Notes under the pieces: model-generated
What the model saw: only the letters and a program-made list of their open reading frames with translations
Databases searched by the model: none
What the model was told of the DNA's origin: nothing
Part shown: positions 28,962 to 37,854 of the stretch, piece by piece
How the letters are laid out: the number at the start of each line of letters is the position of its first letter
Numbering within the stretch: the stretch's first letter is position 1
Position numbers and translations under genes: made by a program
Assembly: GCF_014216315.1 (NCBI RefSeq)
Contig: NZ_CP045702.1
Span: forward strand, 1,860,001 to 1,924,000
Length of the DNA: 64,000 nt
Source: Streptomyces finlayi
GTDB taxonomy: Bacteria > Actinomycetota > Actinomycetes > Streptomycetales > Streptomycetaceae
Direction of reading: 5' to 3'

Positions 28962-29168
28962 TCAGCACCCCATCCGTAGCGCCCTGGCGAGGAGATCGTT
29001 CGCCCGCGTGCCCGGGTGCCGGACGTACGCCGCGTAGACAACCCGACCACGGACCTCGAACCGCAGCGCCTTCGCCCTGCGGGGTCGGATGATGTGCGGC
29101 CGAGTGCCGTCCAGGACGAAGCGAGTCGCCAGGTGATCGCAGACGATGACCCCCTGCAGCCCCCGCAC
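28962..29168 (-). pseudogene. Truncated phage tail-type (HK97 gp10-like) gene fragment
   Basis: Only 68 codons. FVLDGTRPHIIRPRRAKALR followed by RVVYAAYVRHPGTRANDLLARAL matches, from memory, the C-terminal part of HK97 gp10-like minor tail proteins (YALFVHEGTRPH..I.P...L.F ... V.HPGTR...FL..AL). The N-terminal half is missing and the GTG start has no ribosome site, so I treat it as a remnant of a phage element. Confidence 0.55.
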
Positions 29169-29245
29169 AGCGGGCTGCGGCCGTTCGCCGTGCCGCCTGC
29201 TGCGATCGCTGTCCGGGCGGAAGGCAGGCGGCCGTTCGGGGGGTC

Positions 29246-30691
29246 CTACAGGGCGAGGCCGGTGAGGACGAGGACGCGCTCGTAGGTGTAGTCGTCCATC
29301 GCGTAGCGCACGCCCTCGCGGCCGACGCCGGACTGCTTGGCACCGCCGTACGGCATCTGGTCCGCGCGGTAGGAGGGGACGTCGCCGATGATCACGCCGC
29401 CCACCTCCAGGGCGCGGTGGGCGCGGAAGGCGGTCTGCAGATCGTGGGTGAAGACACCAGCCTGGAGGCCGTACTTGGAGGAGTTGACGGCGGCGAACGC
29501 CTCCGCCTCGCCGTTCACCTTCTGCACGGACAGGACCGGGCCGAAGACCTCTTCGCCGCAGAGCGTGACGTTGTCCGGGAGCTCGGTGAGCACGGTCGGG
29601 GCGTACGTCGCACCGTCGCGCTTGCCGCCGGTCAGGAGTGCGGCGCCGGCCTCGACGGCCTCGTCGACCCAGGACTCGACGCGCTTGGCGGCGTCCTCAC
29701 TGACCAGCGGGCCGACGTCGGTGGTGGCGTCGGACGGGTCACCGGTGACCAGGGCCTCGACGGCCGAGACGATCTTCGGGACGAGACGGTCGTAGACCGA
29801 GGCGTCCGCGATGACGCGCTGCACCGAGATGCAGGACTGGCCGCCCTGGTAGTTGGAGAAGGTCGCGATGCGGGTCGCGGCCCAGTCCAGGTCCTCCTCG
29901 GATGCCCAGTCGCCGAGGACGACCGCCGCTCCGTTGCCGCCGAGCTCCAGGGTGCAGTGCTTGCGCGGCACCGAGTCCATGATCGAGTAGCCGACCGGGC
30001 CGGAACCGGTGAAGGAGATCACGGGCAGCCGCTCGTCCTGGACGAGGGCCGGCATGCGGTCGTTGGGGACCGTCAGCACGGACCAGGAACCGGCCGGGAG
30101 GTCGGTCTCGGCCAGCAGCTCGCCCAGGATCAGCGAGGAGATCGGGGTCGCCGGGGCGGGCTTGAGGATGATCGGGGCGCCGACGGCGATGGCCGGGGCG
30201 ACCTTGTGCGCGCTCAGGTTGAGCGGGAAGTTGAAGGGCGAGATACCGAGGACGGTGCCCTTCGGGAAGCGCCGGGTGAGCCCGAGGCGGCCGGTGCCGC
30301 CGGCGTCGGTGTCCAGGCGCTGGGCGTCGCCGCCGTTGAAGCGGCGGGCCTCCTCGGAGGCGAAGCGGAAGACGGAGACGGCGCGGCCGACCTCACCGCG
30401 GGCCCACTTGATGGGCTTGCCGTTCTCGGCGGAGATCAGCTGGGCGATCTCCTCGGTGCGCTCCACGAGGCGGCGCACGACGTGGTCGAGCGCGGCGGCC
30501 CGGACGTGTGCCGGGGTCGCGGCGAACTCCTCGCGGACGGCGTGCGCGGCGGCGACGGCTTCTTCGGTCTGCGCGGCGGTCGGCACGCTGACCGTGCCGA
30601 CGAGACGGCCGTCCCAGGGGTTGGTGACGTCGAAGCTGTCCTCGCCGGTGGCCTGGCGGCCGGCCAGCCAGAAGGCGTGGGTGGAAGTCAT
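29246..30691 (-). CDS. NAD(P)-dependent aldehyde dehydrogenase, succinate-semialdehyde type likely
   Basis: A 481-residue aldehyde dehydrogenase. The cofactor-binding ISPFNFPLNLSAHKVAPAIA, the glutamate motif LELGGNGAAVV and the nucleophile region GGQSCISVQR (Cys) are intact. It ends normally. The neighbour upstream is a PucR-type regulator, and gabT lies a few genes further, so a role in oxidising succinic semialdehyde or a related amine-derived aldehyde is plausible but not proven. It marks the right edge of the accessory segment. Confidence 0.9.
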   Translation of the reverse strand: MTSTHAFWLAGRQATGEDSFDVTNPWDGRLVGTVSVPTAAQTEEAVAAAHAVREEFAATPAHVRAAALDHVVRRLVERTEEIAQLISAENGKPIKWARGEVGRAVSVFRFASEEARRFNGGDAQRLDTDAGGTGRLGLTRRFPKGTVLGISPFNFPLNLSAHKVAPAIAVGAPIILKPAPATPISSLILGELLAETDLPAGSWSVLTVPNDRMPALVQDERLPVISFTGSGPVGYSIMDSVPRKHCTLELGGNGAAVVLGDWASEEDLDWAATRIATFSNYQGGQSCISVQRVIADASVYDRLVPKIVSAVEALVTGDPSDATTDVGPLVSEDAAKRVESWVDEAVEAGAALLTGGKRDGATYAPTVLTELPDNVTLCGEEVFGPVLSVQKVNGEAEAFAAVNSSKYGLQAGVFTHDLQTAFRAHRALEVGGVIIGDVPSYRADQMPYGGAKQSGVGREGVRYAMDDYTYERVLVLTGLAL

Positions 30692-30822
30692 GGCGGGTCC
30701 GGCCCTTCGGAGGTCGTGGAGCTCGTGGGTGTGCTGCTCCCCCACCGTAGGGCGGCCGGGCCTGGATGACGTTTGTCCGGCGTGGAGCACAGGGGCCGGC
30801 CGATGCTCCGCTTTGTCGGGGA

Positions 30823-32430
30823 TCAAGCCCCGGGGGTGCCGGGGGTGCCGGGGGTGCCGGGGGTGCCGGACGCTGCGGCCGTCGTGACCTTCAGCGCCAG
30901 CCAGAGCTCCATCCGGACGTCCGGATCGTCCAGCGACCGGCCGAGGATCTCCTCCACGCGGCGCATCCGGTAGCGCAGGGTGTGGCGGTGCACGCCCAGG
31001 TCGGCGGCGGCCGCGTCCCACTGGCCGTGCCGGGAGAGCCAGGCACGCAGAGAGGCGACGAGATCACCGCGCCCCTTGGCGTCGTGCTCGTACAGGGCAC
31101 GGAGCATCCCGTCGGCGAAGGCCCGTACGGCGTCGTCGGCGAGCAGCGGGAGCACGGAGCCCGCGGCCAGTTCCTGGTGCTCGACGAGGGCCCTGCCGCG
31201 CCGGCGGGCCACCGAGAGCGCCTGCTCGGCCTGTTTGTACGCGGCGGAGACGGCGATCGGTCCGGAGGGCGCGGAGAGGCCGACGACGACCTCGCCGTCC
31301 TCGGTGCCAGGTTCGCGGGCCGGGCGGTCGTCCTGGGTCTCGGCGTATCCGCCACAGGCGGTGACCGCCGCTCCCCCGTCGGCGGCGAGCACGACGATCC
31401 GTTCGCCTTCGGGCACCATCAGCAGCGCCTCTCCGGCGCGGGCCGCGGCGGCCTCCATGGTCTCGGCGAGGAGTTCGGGGGTGGACCCCGGTGCCGCTTC
31501 CGCGATCAGCAGCCGGAAGGGGGCGTCGAGCAGTTCGCCGTACAGGTCTCCGGCGACGGCCCGGGCGTGGTCCGACTGTCCGGCGAGCAGCATGCGCAGG
31601 ACGGCGGCGCCGAGTCGCTGCTCGGCGCCCTGGAGCGAGCGGGAGCGAGCGGTGGTGAGCGTGAGGAGGGCGACCGCGGAGTGCACGGCGTACCGCTCGG
31701 CGGTTCCGAGGGCCGCGCCCGTACCGACGGCCAGGGCCCCGCGGACCCGGCGGCCGGTGCCCAGGGACTGGAGCTCGACCCGGTCGTCGGTGTCGCCGAC
31801 GACGACGCTGGCGGGGGCGGGGCGGTCCCGGAGGCGCTCCACATCGGGGGTGAGGCGGGCGGCCCGTCTGGCGGCCCAGTCGGGCGCGGCGGCCACGACG
31901 GCGCCGGAGGTGTCGTACAGGGCGGCCCAGCCGTCGACGTGGGCGGCGAGGCGGGCGAGGAGCTCACCGGGCCCGTCGCCGGCGACGGCGGCCTTGGTCA
32001 GCTCGCGCTGGGCCTCGAAGCCGGCCGTGACGGCGCGGTACTGGTCGGCGGCGATGGCCGCGGACACGGCCTTGCTGATGGCGAGGAACGGGGTGCGGCG
32101 CGGAACTTCCAGGAGCGGGAGCCCGGCCTCGTCCGCGGCGTCGACGAGGGCCTGCGGGACCTCGTCGTAGTTCACGCCGACGGCGAACCCGAGCCCCGCG
32201 ACTCCGGCGGCGGCCAGCCGCCGGACGTACCGGAGCATCGCCGCACCGTCCTCGGCGTCGAGGTTGGTGGCGGTGACGAGTAGGAGCTCCCCGCCCTCCA
32301 TGTAGGGCACCGGGTCGGTGAGCTCACTGGCGTGCGCCCAGCGCACGGGGGTGTCCAGGCGGTCGGCCCCCGCGCGGACCGTGAGCTTGAGCGCCGAGTG
32401 CTGGACGAGCGAGGCGAGTGTGGGGGGCAT
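30823..32430 (-). CDS. PucR-family transcriptional regulator
   Basis: A 535-residue protein. The N-terminal PucR domain (LASLVQHSALKLTVRAGADR ... WAHASELTDPVPYMEGGELL) covers about 1-120, a GAF-like middle follows, and the C-terminal HTH_30 reads WLSRHGQWDAAAADLGVHRH then TLRYRMRRVEEILGR. Family members control purine, proline or GABA catabolism. Its position 130 bp upstream of the aldehyde dehydrogenase and near gabT suggests control of amine degradation. The C-terminus is extended by repeated Gly-Thr-Pro. Confidence 0.9.
   Translation of the reverse strand: MPPTLASLVQHSALKLTVRAGADRLDTPVRWAHASELTDPVPYMEGGELLLVTATNLDAEDGAAMLRYVRRLAAAGVAGLGFAVGVNYDEVPQALVDAADEAGLPLLEVPRRTPFLAISKAVSAAIAADQYRAVTAGFEAQRELTKAAVAGDGPGELLARLAAHVDGWAALYDTSGAVVAAAPDWAARRAARLTPDVERLRDRPAPASVVVGDTDDRVELQSLGTGRRVRGALAVGTGAALGTAERYAVHSAVALLTLTTARSRSLQGAEQRLGAAVLRMLLAGQSDHARAVAGDLYGELLDAPFRLLIAEAAPGSTPELLAETMEAAAARAGEALLMVPEGERIVVLAADGGAAVTACGGYAETQDDRPAREPGTEDGEVVVGLSAPSGPIAVSAAYKQAEQALSVARRRGRALVEHQELAAGSVLPLLADDAVRAFADGMLRALYEHDAKGRGDLVASLRAWLSRHGQWDAAAADLGVHRHTLRYRMRRVEEILGRSLDDPDVRMELWLALKVTTAAASGTPGTPGTPGTPGA
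30829..30868. repeat. 9-bp tandem repeat in the 3' end of the PucR gene
   Basis: Four copies of CCGGGGGTG in tandem encode (GTP)4 at the C-terminus of the regulator. The array is in frame and so length-variable without frameshift. Confidence 0.85.
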
Positions 32431-32545
32431 GGGACGGCAAAACCTCTGGATAGATTTCGCCGTCCCGTACGAACGGCTCCTTCGATTCTGCCAGGGCGGC
32501 AGAGTCCATGGAGCCGCTCACCGCCCTACCAGCCGGTAGGGCGGC

Positions 32546-34987
32546 TCAGCCGCTGAGGTCGACCAGGAGCGGTGGCACGTGCTCACCGTCCACGGTCGTC
32601 AGCGAGAGGACGGCGTGCCCGGCGGGAACGGAGTACGCCAGTTCGGAGGCCGACCAGCGTTCCCGCTCGACCTGGCGGACGGTCACGGCGTCCGTCGTCA
32701 CCGCCTTGCCGGTCACCAGCTTGCGCAGGGCGTGCAGGGCCCGGGTGAAGGGCTGGTCGGCGAAGACCGTGTGCTGGGCGACCTCCCGCGTCGACACCCA
32801 TTCCTTGCCCCAGACCTCCGCGAACCGCTTGCCGTCCCAGGTGGTCACGCCGGAGAACGCCATGCGGCAGCCGACGGCGCCCAGCAGCGCGGTGTGCAGC
32901 CCCTCGGGAACGTCGTCGACGGTACGCAGTACGAGGACGGCGCCGGCGTTGACGGAGCGCAGCCGCCGGACGCCGCGAACGGTCTCGGGTGTCACGGTGT
33001 GCGTCGCGTCGTCCAGGACCAGGCAGACGAAGAGGGAACGGTCGCCGCGCGCCGCGGCCACGGCCGTGAACTGGGCGAGAATCAGCCGGGCGAGGAGCCG
33101 CGAGGCCTCCGCGTGGGTGCGCTCCGGCAGATCGATACGGACCCGCAGCGGGAGCTGTCCCAGGGACCGCAGCGAGAAGGGCCGGGCGTCTTCCCCGGTG
33201 GTGAAGAATCCGGCGAACGCGGGCCGGTCGAGCAGCGCGATCCGGTCGGCGAGCACAGCCCCTGGGTCCCCGGCGCCGCCCGCCTGCCGGGTCCTGACCT
33301 CCAGCTCACGCAGCATGGCCCCGTGGCCGCCCGCCTCCAGCGCCCCTCGCAGCCCGGCGAGTGCGTCCGGGGCACCGTCGAGCAGTTCCCGGAGTTCGGG
33401 GACGCGGGGGAAACGGCCGTGGACGGTGTGGAAGGGGCCGAGCAGCTGGGCCAGCACCGTGGCAGCGCGCCGGCTGTCCGCCGTTGGCACGTCGCCGATG
33501 AGCCCTTCGGCAAGTACCCCGGCGGCCTCGTCGGGATCGGTCGTCCCCCCGAACAGGTCGAAGTCGTGGAGGGACCGGGGGTCGCCGATCCGTACGACGA
33601 CGTCGTACGCCTCGTCGGGGCCGAACGCGGCTCCGCCTGCGCCCACCGCGAGTACGGCTGCCTGCCCGGCGAGCGCCCGGAGTGCGAGGGACTCGACGAC
33701 GGGCCGTACGAGTGAGGCCGACTTGCCCGAGCCCGGCGGTCCCACCGCCAGCAGGGAGGTGCCCAGCGTCATGGGTTCCAGGGCGACGCCCGAGCCCCGG
33801 CGCCCGTACGGATTGTGGGCGTCGTCGGCGCACCCGCCGATGCGCACCTGCCCGGTCAGGACATCGTGCCGGGCGGTACGGAGCGGCAGGTCACGGTAGC
33901 CGGAGGGGTGCAGGGCTGCGGCGCCCCCGGCACGCAGGACGGCGTCGGTGAATCCGGCGAGGAGCTCGGGGTGCGCGCGGGCGACGGTCCAGGCGTGGCG
34001 CAGCCGTGCGCAGTCCACGTCGTTCATACGGCCGGCGCGCACCTCTGCCGTGAGCGTCTCCGCGGCGTCCGTCTGCGCGGCCGCGCGCAGCTCGGGCCAC
34101 CGGTCGGCGGCCGTGTCCGCCGCCGTGTCCGCCGCCGGTTCGGCCGCGGGAGCGCCGTCCTGGCCGGACCGGCCCTCGCGAAGGGTGGCGAGGAGTTCCC
34201 GCCAGCGGCCCAGGCGGGCGAACGGGTACAGCACCGCGGCGGTGATCAGCGCGTAGACCACGTTCACGACGCTCTGGCTCTGGAAGACCTCACCGCCCGC
34301 GACGGAGGCGACCAGAACCAGGACGGGCCTGACGAGCGGCACGGCGTCCTGCCAGACGAGGAGCTGCGCCAGGCCGGCCATCGCAAGGGTGGCCCCTCCC
34401 AGGAAGGGCTGTCCGCGCCCGGTGACGTGCCGCCGGAAGAGTTCCGCCCAGTTGCCCAGGCGCCCGCAGCCGTACACGAGCAGCCCGAACAGGACGGCCT
34501 CGTAGACCGTCAGGGCGTCGACGCCCTCCACGGTCCGCGGGCCGCCGGCAGAGCCGACGTACCACCACTCGCGCGGGGTGAAGATCTTCAGCGGGACCAG
34601 CCGGTACGGGATGTACCCGTTGCGCCACAGGGACCAGACGAGCACTCCGCACAGCACGGCGATCACCGTGCCGACCACCAGGGAACGGTCGGAGACCCCC
34701 TCGGGCTTCTCGGGCGGCCGGGGCGTGTGGCCGTACCTCCAGACACCGGGCTCCTGCGGGAGGCGCGGGGTGCGCAGCCACTCGTCCAGCCGCGGGCCCA
34801 CGACCGGTGCACGGTCCGGGCGGGGCGGCCCGGGCGGGGGGCCTGCCGGTGGCCGGGGCGGCGCGGCCGACGGGGGTCCCGCGTGCGGGGGCGCCGTGGG
34901 TGGGGGCGCCGTGGGTGGGGGCGTGGCGGGACGGGGCACCTGATTCGCCCGTGTGTCCCGTGCGCCGTACGTGCCTTCGGTGTCCAT
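32546..34987 (-). CDS. Membrane-anchored VirD4/TraG-like P-loop ATPase
   Basis: An 813-residue protein. The first ~95 residues are Pro-rich, followed by about five hydrophobic segments between 100 and 265. A cytoplasmic ATPase domain has Walker A GPPGSGKSASLVRP near residue 416 and a Walker B-like LFVCLVLDDATH near 655. The layout (N-terminal membrane part, then coupling-protein ATPase) resembles conjugation or secretion ATPases, but no relaxase, pilus or ESX genes are nearby. Function unknown; export or DNA pumping are only possibilities. It is divergent from gabT. Confidence 0.8.
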   Translation of the reverse strand: MDTEGTYGARDTRANQVPRPATPPPTAPPPTAPPHAGPPSAAPPRPPAGPPPGPPRPDRAPVVGPRLDEWLRTPRLPQEPGVWRYGHTPRPPEKPEGVSDRSLVVGTVIAVLCGVLVWSLWRNGYIPYRLVPLKIFTPREWWYVGSAGGPRTVEGVDALTVYEAVLFGLLVYGCGRLGNWAELFRRHVTGRGQPFLGGATLAMAGLAQLLVWQDAVPLVRPVLVLVASVAGGEVFQSQSVVNVVYALITAAVLYPFARLGRWRELLATLREGRSGQDGAPAAEPAADTAADTAADRWPELRAAAQTDAAETLTAEVRAGRMNDVDCARLRHAWTVARAHPELLAGFTDAVLRAGGAAALHPSGYRDLPLRTARHDVLTGQVRIGGCADDAHNPYGRRGSGVALEPMTLGTSLLAVGPPGSGKSASLVRPVVESLALRALAGQAAVLAVGAGGAAFGPDEAYDVVVRIGDPRSLHDFDLFGGTTDPDEAAGVLAEGLIGDVPTADSRRAATVLAQLLGPFHTVHGRFPRVPELRELLDGAPDALAGLRGALEAGGHGAMLRELEVRTRQAGGAGDPGAVLADRIALLDRPAFAGFFTTGEDARPFSLRSLGQLPLRVRIDLPERTHAEASRLLARLILAQFTAVAAARGDRSLFVCLVLDDATHTVTPETVRGVRRLRSVNAGAVLVLRTVDDVPEGLHTALLGAVGCRMAFSGVTTWDGKRFAEVWGKEWVSTREVAQHTVFADQPFTRALHALRKLVTGKAVTTDAVTVRQVERERWSASELAYSVPAGHAVLSLTTVDGEHVPPLLVDLSG

Positions 34988-35231
34988 GAACCGCTGCCCC
35001 CTGACCGGCCTGGTCCGTCCGCTGCCCCGGTCAATCTAGTGCGCCCGCACAAGGAGTTCAGCCAGGCGCCCGAGCCGGTCCCCTGCCGAAAACCCCGCCG
35101 TCCTGTCGCCCATCTGTCCGGAAGGGACAAGGACACGCCCCCATCACTCCCGATCGGCGCATGACCCTCGGCGCTCGCCGCCCCTAGCCTGCAAAAAGAG
35201 AAGCGTACGAAACACCCCCCAGGAGCCCCTC

Positions 35232-36572
35232 ATGAGCGCAGTCCCGCAGGAGCGCAGCCTCGTCACCGCCATTCCCGGCCCGAAGTCGGTCGAGCTCCAG
35301 GCCCGCCGTGTCGCGGCTGTCGCCGCGGGGGTGGGCTCCACTCTGCCGGTGTTCACGGCCCGCGCCGGTGGCGGGATCATCGAGGACGTGGACGGCAACC
35401 GTCTGATCGACTTCGGCTCCGGTATCGCCGTGACGTCGGTGGGCGCCTCCGCCGAGGCCGTCGTACGCCGCGCGACCGCCCAGCTCGCCGACTTCACCCA
35501 CACCTGTTTCATGGTCACGCCGTACGAGGGGTACGTCGAGGTCTGTGAGCAGCTGGCCGAGCTGACCCCGGGCGACCACGCGAAGAAGTCGGCGCTGTTC
35601 AACTCGGGCGCCGAGGCCGTCGAGAACGCCGTGAAGATCGCCCGCGCCTACACCAAGCGCACCGCGGTCGTCGTCTTCGACCACGGCTACCACGGCCGGA
35701 CCAACCTCACGATGGCGCTGACGGCGAAGAACATGCCGTACAAGCAGGGCTTCGGCCCGTTCGCGCCCGAGGTCTACCGCGTGCCGGTGGCGTACGGCTA
35801 CCGCTGGCCGACCGGTGCCGAGAACGCCGGTGCCGAGGCGTCCGCGCAGGCCATCGACGAGATCACCAAGCAGATCGGCGCGGAGAACGTCGCCGCCATC
35901 ATCATCGAGCCGGTCCTCGGCGAGGGCGGCTTCATCGAGCCGGCCAAGGGCTTCCTCCCGGCGATCGCCCAGTTCGCCAAGGACAACGGCATCGTCTTCG
36001 TCGCGGACGAGATCCAGTCCGGCTTCTGCCGCACCGGCCAGTGGTTCGCCTGTGAGGACGAGGGCATCGTCCCCGACCTGATCACCACCGCCAAGGGCAT
36101 CGCGGGCGGTCTGCCGCTCTCCGCCGTGACGGGCCGCGCCGAGATCATGGACGCCGCGCACGCGGGCGGCCTCGGCGGCACGTACGGCGGAAACCCGGTG
36201 GCCTGCGCGGGTGCGCTGGGCTCCATCGAGACGATGCGCGAGCTGGACCTGAACGCCAAGGCCAAGCGCATCGAGGAGGTCATGAAGGGCCGCCTCGCCG
36301 AGATGCGGTCCAAGCTCCCCAACGGCGACATCATCGGTGACATCCGCGGCCGCGGCGCGATGATCGCGATCGAGCTGGTCCGGTCCGGCACGAAGGACCC
36401 GAACCCGGAAGCCGCCGCGGGCCTCGCCAAGGCCTGCCACGCCGAGGGTCTGCTGGTCCTCACCTGTGGCACGTACGGCAACGTCCTGCGCTTCCTGCCC
36501 CCGCTCGTCATCGGCGAGAACCTGCTGAACGAGGGCCTCGACATCATCGAGCAGGCTTTCGCCACGGTTTGA
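35232..36572 (+). CDS. gabT: 4-aminobutyrate--2-oxoglutarate transaminase GabT
   Basis: A 446-residue class III PLP aminotransferase converting GABA and 2-oxoglutarate to succinic semialdehyde and glutamate. Landmarks are RLIDFGSGIAVTSVG, SALFNSGAEAVENAVKIARA, the Asp region FVADEIQSGFCRTG and the PLP lysine in TTAKGIAGGLP. ATG 35232 follows AGGAG. The strong hairpin at 36896-36937 probably ends its transcript. With the aldehyde dehydrogenases nearby it completes a GABA route to succinate. Confidence 0.93.
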   Translation: MSAVPQERSLVTAIPGPKSVELQARRVAAVAAGVGSTLPVFTARAGGGIIEDVDGNRLIDFGSGIAVTSVGASAEAVVRRATAQLADFTHTCFMVTPYEGYVEVCEQLAELTPGDHAKKSALFNSGAEAVENAVKIARAYTKRTAVVVFDHGYHGRTNLTMALTAKNMPYKQGFGPFAPEVYRVPVAYGYRWPTGAENAGAEASAQAIDEITKQIGAENVAAIIIEPVLGEGGFIEPAKGFLPAIAQFAKDNGIVFVADEIQSGFCRTGQWFACEDEGIVPDLITTAKGIAGGLPLSAVTGRAEIMDAAHAGGLGGTYGGNPVACAGALGSIETMRELDLNAKAKRIEEVMKGRLAEMRSKLPNGDIIGDIRGRGAMIAIELVRSGTKDPNPEAAAGLAKACHAEGLLVLTCGTYGNVLRFLPPLVIGENLLNEGLDIIEQAFATV

Positions 36573-36895
36573 TCCGTGCGAATCCCCGCCGAACGCCGGA
36601 AGGGGAACACGCGGCGAAAGCAGGGCCCGCGTGTGGGCCTGTGAAGAACGTGTGGGGGGCCGATGGCGGGATCCGATTCCGACTGTCGGTCCCCCTTCGG
36701 CTGACGTACGGTTTCTGCAGATGAGAGAAACACGCCGCTCGCAGGAGACTGCGGGCGACTCCGGTTCGGCGCTTCCCCAGTGCCGTCCGGGTTGTGCCCA
36801 CGCGCACACCACTGGGGCCTCCGGCTCCGGAACTCCTCACCGATCGGATGGCCGCCCGCCCCACACCCCCCGGGGCGCGCGGCGAACCGATCCCG

Positions 36896-36937
36896 CCGGT
36901 GGCCCAGGAACAATCCCCCCTGTTCCTGGGCCACCGG
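36896..36937 (+). terminator. Strong terminator hairpin between gabT and the PAP2 gene
   Basis: CCGGTGGCCCAGGAACA and its perfect complement form a 17-bp stem around the loop ATCCCCCC, followed on the plus strand by CTCCTCTCTTTTC. It lies 320 bp past gabT. The stretch 36573-36895 holds no convincing gene; a weak open frame from 36721 uses poor third positions. Confidence 0.85.
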
Positions 36938-36972
36938 CTCCTCTCTTTTCTCCGGCGGGTATCACGACGGTC

Positions 36973-37572
36973 GTGGCCCCGCTGCTGGTGGTCTTCGCCC
37001 TCATCACCTGGCAGGTCGTGGCCGGCGGTCCCCTGCTCGGTCCGGACGAACGCGTCAGTGAGGCGCTGGCCGGCCGCGGCCCCGTAGCGCTCACGGAGGT
37101 CTTCACCGACCTCGGCAACATGCAGGTCGCCCTCCCCGTGCTGGTCTGCGCGATCATCTTCGCGCTGGTCCGTGGCGACCGCCGCGAAGCCCTGTACGCC
37201 GCCCTCGCCATGGCCGCCGTGCCCGCGCTGGTGATTCCGCTGAAGCTGTGGACCGACCGCCAGGGCCCGCTGACCGAGGCGACCGGCTACTACCCGTCGG
37301 GTCATACGGCCACCTCCGCGGTGGCGTACGGGGCCGCGGCGATGCTCCTGGTCCCGTATCTGAAGCGCTCATGGACGACGCCCGCCGCCGCCGTCCTGCT
37401 GACGGCGGCGACGAGCGCCGGTCTCGTGCTGCGCGGTTACCACTGGCCGCTCGACGTGGTCGCCAGCTGGTGTCTGAGCGGGGTGCTGCTGGTGGCGCTG
37501 TGGGTGCTCAGTTGCCGAAGTAGGCGTCGAAGTTCTTCGAGAACTCCCACTGGCCGAAGCGGTCCCAGTTGA
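36973..37572 (+). CDS. PAP2-superfamily membrane phosphatase
   Basis: About 199 residues from GTG 36973. Phosphatidic-acid phosphatase motifs are present: KLWTDRQGP (KxxxxxxRP-like), YYPSGHTATSAV (PSGH) and RGYHWPLDVVASWCL (SRxxxxxHxxxD-like), spread over about five membrane helices. The frame is open back to 36721 and 36631, but those codons have poor GC3 and include the hairpin, so I take the shorter form even though no clear ribosome site precedes it. The last ~20 residues are antisense to the chitinase remnant, so the original 3' end may have been altered. Confidence 0.75.
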   Translation: MAPLLVVFALITWQVVAGGPLLGPDERVSEALAGRGPVALTEVFTDLGNMQVALPVLVCAIIFALVRGDRREALYAALAMAAVPALVIPLKLWTDRQGPLTEATGYYPSGHTATSAVAYGAAAMLLVPYLKRSWTTPAAAVLLTAATSAGLVLRGYHWPLDVVASWCLSGVLLVALWVLSCRSRRRSSSRTPTGRSGPS

Positions 37573-37743
37573 TCGACCAGGTCATCAGTCCGCGCAGTGC
37601 GGGCCAGGTGCCGTGTGTGCCAGTTCGGCGTCGGCGGCGCCCGCGGCCGGCGCGGTCGCGACCAGTCCCGCCGCGGCGAGCAGCGTCGCCGCGAGGGCGG
37701 CCAGAAGTCCCGACCATCGGGTGGGGGGTCCCGTGCGTTCCAC
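37508..37743 (-). pseudogene. Internally deleted GH18 chitinase
   Basis: From a GTG at 37743 with GGAGGC upstream, a good secretion signal is read (WSGLLAALAATLLAAAGLVA, then APAAGAADA), but after about 45 codons it runs into TGA. One frame over, the same strand reads GTWPALRGLMTWSINWDRFG followed by QWEFSKNFDAYFGN and stop, the recognisable C-terminus of Streptomyces family 18 chitinases. The whole catalytic barrel is missing and the two ends meet near 37610-37622 with a frameshift. The promoter repeats upstream are intact. I infer a recent deletion. Confidence 0.8.
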
Positions 37744-37789
37744 AACAGCCTCCGGACAGGGGGGAATTGGGGGGTGGCGTGCCACAACA

Positions 37790-37819
37790 TGGTCCAGACC
37801 AATCAATTTGTCAAGACCT
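37790..37819 (-). promoter_or_regulatory. Chitinase-type promoter direct repeats / DasR-like site
   Basis: TGGTCCAGACCA (37790-37801) and TTGTCAAGACCT (37808-37819) match the pair of 12-bp direct repeats known at Streptomyces chitinase promoters. The first is one base from the palindromic DasR core TGGTCTAGACCA. They lie 47-76 bp upstream of the chitinase remnant's start codon. Confidence 0.7.
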
Positions 37820-37854
37820 CTGGCAGTCGCCGCCGCCGCCCGCGTCCCCGCCCG

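Noticed and set aside
36631..36972. N-terminal extension of the PAP2 phosphatase.
   Set aside because: The frame is open, but third positions are poor in G/C, it contains the gabT terminator, and it adds nothing recognisable.
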